Below, piece by piece: positions 6,580 to 8,442 of a stretch of 8,442 bases of DNA. The notes under the pieces are model-generated. The model ran no database searches and was not told the origin of the DNA. It worked only from the letters and a program-made list of their open reading frames with translations. The first letter of the stretch is position 1; each line of letters begins with the position of its first letter. This DNA comes from an uncultured Clostridia bacterium (GTDB lineage: Bacteria > Bacillota > Clostridia > Oscillospirales > Ruminococcaceae). The translations under genes were made by a program, and so were the position numbers. Location of the stretch: positions 1 to 8,442 of the forward strand of contig CAMVBT010000096.1 in NCBI GenBank assembly GCA_947165805.1, in the 5' to 3' direction.

Positions 6580-6816
6580 ATGGCGATCATATTAAGACTT
6601 GACAGGGTGATGGCGGACAGAAAGATGTCGCTCAACGAGCTGTCCGAAAAGGTGGGCGTGGCGAACGTCAACCTCTCGAAGCTCAAGACCGGCAAGGTCA
6701 GCGCAGTGCGGTTCTCTACCCTGAACGCTATCTGCCGGGTGCTGAAATGCCAGCCCGGAGACATACTCGAATACGCCGAGGATGATGAGGACGATATCTC
6801 CGGGGAGGACTCATGA
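6580..6816 (+). CDS. Small Cro/C1-type (XRE) transcriptional regulator, YozG-like
   Basis: The product is 78 residues and is almost entirely one helix-turn-helix domain. MSLNELSEKVGVANVNLSKL (residues 16-35) gives the helix-turn-helix, and VRFSTLNAICRVLKCQPGDI (43-62) gives the closing helices and the CQPGDILEY signature of this subfamily. An acidic tail (EDDEDDISGEDS) follows. These small regulators are regularly encoded beside DUF2975 membrane proteins. ATG 6580 has AAGGCGG about nine bases upstream and lies 12 bases after the preceding stop, so it is the third gene of the operon. It probably binds its own operon's control region, where inverted repeats lie at 5416-5453 and 5478-5487; that is inference. 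No ligand-binding domain is present. Confidence 0.92.
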   Translation: MAIILRLDRVMADRKMSLNELSEKVGVANVNLSKLKTGKVSAVRFSTLNAICRVLKCQPGDILEYAEDDEDDISGEDS

Positions 6817-6844
6817 ACTTCCCGGAAGAATTTTCCGATCCCCC

Positions 6845-6873
6845 TTGATTTTTTCCGCCCGGTGTGTTATAAT
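6845..6873 (+). promoter_or_regulatory. Promoter of the fluoride riboswitch/antiporter transcript
   Basis: TTGATT (6845-6850) and TATAAT (6868-6873) are separated by 17 bases. The expected start near 6880 lies just before the riboswitch aptamer. No terminator is visible between the upstream HTH gene and this promoter, so read-through from that operon may also enter the riboswitch. Confidence 0.75.
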
Positions 6874-6892
6874 TACAGAAAACAAGACATAC

Positions 6893-6994
6893 AGGGAATG
6901 ATGTTCTCCCTTGAACAGCCTGCAAACGGCTGTCAGAACCGCTTTAACGAGCTGATGACGTCTGCGTTTCCACGCAGAAGTTGTCGGCTTTTTT
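6893..6994 (+). promoter_or_regulatory. Fluoride riboswitch (crcB motif) with an extra inserted hairpin
   Basis: The leader fits the crcB-motif layout known from the fluoride aptamers of Bacillus cereus and Thermotoga petrophila. Stem P1 is AGGGA (6893-6897) with TCCCT (6907-6911), enclosing an ATGATGTT loop. The short stem GCT/AGC (6941-6943 and 6950-6952) is followed by the conserved GCTGATGAC. The diagnostic pseudoknot forms between loop bases GATGT (6900-6904) and ACGTC (6958-6962), in the same place as GGAGU/ACUCC in the B. cereus RNA. Between the two conserved halves sits an extra 6-bp hairpin, ACAGCC/GGCTGT (6915-6920 and 6928-6933). Fluoride binding is expected to stabilise the pseudoknot and permit expression of the antiporter at 7015. 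Identification is from memory of the consensus and hand pairing; no covariance model was run. Confidence 0.85.
6951..6994 (+). terminator. Riboswitch-controlled intrinsic terminator
   Basis: The arms 6951-6966 and 6973-6988 form a 16-bp stem with one G-A mismatch and some G-U pairs, a 6-base loop, and then TTTTTT (6989-6994). The left arm contains the aptamer bases GCTGATGACGTC, including the 3' half of the pseudoknot, so aptamer and terminator cannot form together. This is the usual ON-switch design for fluoride riboswitches. The antiporter ribosome site GGAGG (7003-7007) is just beyond it. Confidence 0.88.
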
Positions 6995-7014
6995 AATTCT
7001 CCGGAGGTATTTTT

Positions 7015-8214
7015 ATGCTGTTTTCACTTGCTGTCATTCTCCTCGGCGGCCTTGCGGCGGGCGCGCTGGCCGAGAAGCTCGGTCTGCCGCGCATAATAGG
7101 TATGCTCGGTGTCGGCATACTAATAAGCCCGTTCGCTCTCGGGCTCCTCGACGAGTCAGTGATCGGGATATCCGCCGATCTGCGGCATATCGCGCTCATC
7201 ATCATTCTGATACGCGCCGGTCTGTCGCTCGATCTGTCCGACCTGAAAAAAGTCGGCAGGCCCGCGGTGCTGATGTCCTTTGTACCCGCGTGCTTCGAGA
7301 TAGCCGGATATGTCATCTTCGCGCCGATGCTGCTGGGACTCAGTCTCACAGGGGCGGCTGTAATGGGCGCGGTACTGAGCGCCGTTTCGCCCGCGGTGGT
7401 AGTTCCGCGCATGGTCAAGCTGACAGAGGACAGATACGGCACCCAAAAGGCGATCCCGCAGATGATACTTGCGGGAGCCTCATGTGACGACGTGTTCGTT
7501 ATCGTGCTGTTCTCGACCTTAGTCACAATGGCGCAGGGCGGTGAAGTCAGCCTTGCAGGGCTGCTGGATATCCCCGTGTCGATAGTGCTCGGCGTGCTGC
7601 TGGGAGCGGCGGCGGGTATGCTCCTGTTTATGCTTTTCGATCTCTCGTACCGCCGCAAACACAAGATAAGGAACAGCACCAAAGTCATTATCCTGTTCGG
7701 AACGGCGTTCCTGCTGATGTCGGCGGAGGCCTTCGCAAAGCCTTACGTCGCTGTTTCAGGGCTTCTCGCCGTGGTCGCCATGGCCTGCGCCGTGAAACTT
7801 AAAACCGATAGAACGGTATCGGCGCGGCTGTCCGCAAAGACCGGCAAGCTGTGGCTGGCAGGCGAGATAGTGCTGTTCGTGCTGGTCGGAGCGGCGGTGG
7901 ACGTGCGCTATACGCTGACCGCGGGAGCCGCGGCTCTGCTGATGATACTGACCGCGCTTCTGTTCCGGGCTGCGGGAGTATGGCTGTGTATGCTCGGCAC
8001 GAAGCTGACGGCGAAGGAGCGCCTTTTCTGCGTTATCGCCTATCTCCCGAAAGCCACGGTGCAGGCGGCCATAGGCTCGGTGCCGCTGGCGCTGGGGCTG
8101 CCATGCGGTAACATAGTCCTGTCGGTCGCAGTGCTGGCGATACTTATAACCGCGCCGCTCGGAGCCATAGGCATCGACCGGAGCTTCCGGCATCTTCTCA
8201 CCCACGATATATGA
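7015..8214 (+). CDS. Cation:proton antiporter, CPA/Na_H_Exchanger family, fluoride-responsive
   Basis: The product is 399 residues, almost wholly hydrophobic, with about 12 membrane segments; this is the usual length for a CPA-family exchanger lacking the C-terminal regulatory domains of Kef proteins. Family features include LPRIIGMLGVGILISP (24-39), LIRAGLSLDL (65-74), SAVSPAVVVPRM (122-133), which matches the unwound-helix segment, ASCDDVFVIVLF (155-166), whose Asp pair D158/D159 fits the ion-binding site, and LPKATVQAAIG (344-354). It should sit in the plasma membrane and exchange protons for monovalent cations; the exact ions are not readable. The fluoride riboswitch upstream points to a role in fluoride stress, and antiporters of this kind are a known partner of that RNA besides CrcB/Fluc and CLC-F channels. 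ATG 7015 has GGAGG seven bases upstream. Confidence 0.92.
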   Translation: MLFSLAVILLGGLAAGALAEKLGLPRIIGMLGVGILISPFALGLLDESVIGISADLRHIALIIILIRAGLSLDLSDLKKVGRPAVLMSFVPACFEIAGYVIFAPMLLGLSLTGAAVMGAVLSAVSPAVVVPRMVKLTEDRYGTQKAIPQMILAGASCDDVFVIVLFSTLVTMAQGGEVSLAGLLDIPVSIVLGVLLGAAAGMLLFMLFDLSYRRKHKIRNSTKVIILFGTAFLLMSAEAFAKPYVAVSGLLAVVAMACAVKLKTDRTVSARLSAKTGKLWLAGEIVLFVLVGAAVDVRYTLTAGAAALLMILTALLFRAAGVWLCMLGTKLTAKERLFCVIAYLPKATVQAAIGSVPLALGLPCGNIVLSVAVLAILITAPLGAIGIDRSFRHLLTHDI

Positions 8215-8226
8215 GAGTATCCGGTA

Positions 8227-8255
8227 TTGACTTTTTCCCGTCATTGTGTTATTAT
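8227..8255 (+). promoter_or_regulatory. Probable promoter of the gene at the right edge
   Basis: TTGACT (8227-8232) and TATTAT (8250-8255) have a 17-base spacer; an overlapping TATAAT (8255-8260) would need 22 bases and fits less well. The predicted leader is about 70 bases and holds the palindrome CCGGCCGG (8277-8284) and a run of seven T (8322-8328). No structure was found that matches a known riboswitch. Confidence 0.5.
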
Positions 8256-8334
8256 ATAATTGTCTAATTATATTTGCCGGCCGGACAGGTGACAAACGGC
8301 ATTTCAGCATAAAATACGGAGTTTTTTTCAGGCC

Positions 8335-8442
8335 ATGAGATCAATTCAGACAAAGATCATTATCGTTATCTCGGCGATAATCCTCGTCGTAGTCGTGACA
8401 TTCCTGATAACCTCGACGAGCAATACGAACGCGATACTATCC
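8335..8442 (+). CDS. Membrane-anchored protein, N-terminal fragment (possibly a signalling protein)
   Basis: Thirty-six codons are visible before the window ends, and the frame is open to the edge. The protein starts MRSIQTKI and continues with a single strongly hydrophobic segment of about 17 residues (residues 8-24, Ile/Val-rich), then the polar stretch TSTSNTNAILS. A short basic cytosolic start, one membrane helix and a Ser/Thr/Asn-rich outer part are the usual beginning of chemotaxis receptors, sensor kinases and cyclic-di-GMP enzymes, but no domain is visible to decide among these. ATG 8335 is the only plausible start in the frame after the promoter; its best ribosome site, CGGAG (8317-8321), is 13 bases away, somewhat far. 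No function is assigned. Confidence 0.6.
   Translation, partial: MRSIQTKIIIVISAIILVVVVTFLITSTSNTNAILS

Noticed and set aside
6813..6848. 11-codon open frame (MNFPEEFSDPP) overlapping the HTH stop codon as ATGA, with GGGGAGGA upstream
   Set aside because: The ribosome site and overlap are suggestive of a coupled micro-gene, but it is too short to distinguish from chance and runs into the riboswitch promoter.
8262..8334. Leader of the last gene resembling part of a cyclic-di-GMP riboswitch (ACAGGTGACAAACGG)
   Set aside because: Only a short stretch is similar; the second stem and the conserved GACGCAAAGCC-like part are missing and the leader is too short.

Overview
The window looks like chromosomal DNA from a fairly GC-rich Gram-positive anaerobe of the class Clostridia (Oscillospiraceae/Ruminococcaceae-like). 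This rests on strong AGGAGG-type ribosome sites, textbook TTGACA/TATAAT promoters, a lipoprotein solute-binding protein, an NPDTG-type cell-wall sorting tail, the clostridial form of RadC and a DUF2975/small-HTH gene set. The assignment is inferred from protein style only. No rRNA, tRNA, insertion sequence or CRISPR array was seen.

Layout. Positions 1-252 (minus) hold the N-terminal part of a PfkB-family sugar kinase, probably 2-keto-3-deoxygluconate kinase. It is divergent from radC (487-1236, plus). radC converges on a cell-surface 5'-nucleotidase-family metallophosphoesterase (1415-3513, minus), and a 19-bp perfect hairpin lies between them. The nucleotidase gene is broken by a one-base frame change near 3370, just after its first metal-binding motif. 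Upstream of it on the same strand is an orphan lipoprotein solute-binding protein (3696-5282, minus) that carries an inserted four-cysteine zinc ribbon. The solute-binding protein gene ends in its own terminator, and the nucleotidase has its own promoter.

From 5440 the plus strand carries a three-gene operon: two related four-helix membrane proteins (DUF2975-like; 5523-6050 and 6064-6567) and a 78-residue Cro/C1-type regulator (6580-6816). A separate promoter (6845-6873) then drives a fluoride (crcB-motif) riboswitch with an extra inserted hairpin (6893-6994). Its terminator hairpin reuses aptamer bases, and it controls a CPA-family cation:proton antiporter (7015-8214). The window ends in the first 36 codons of a membrane-anchored protein, perhaps a signalling protein.

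How the parts may work together. The sugar kinase and solute-binding protein promoters, about 5 kb apart, share TTGACATTCATAC, TATAAT and AACGATT at identical spacing, which suggests a common regulator linking solute capture to 2-keto-3-deoxygluconate metabolism. The riboswitch and antiporter form a fluoride-response unit. The membrane-protein/HTH operon has a candidate operator over its -35 box, consistent with autoregulation. The most noteworthy signals are the extended fluoride riboswitch, the matched promoter pair, the zinc ribbon in an exported protein, the nucleotidase frameshift, and two perfect palindromes in the radC leader.
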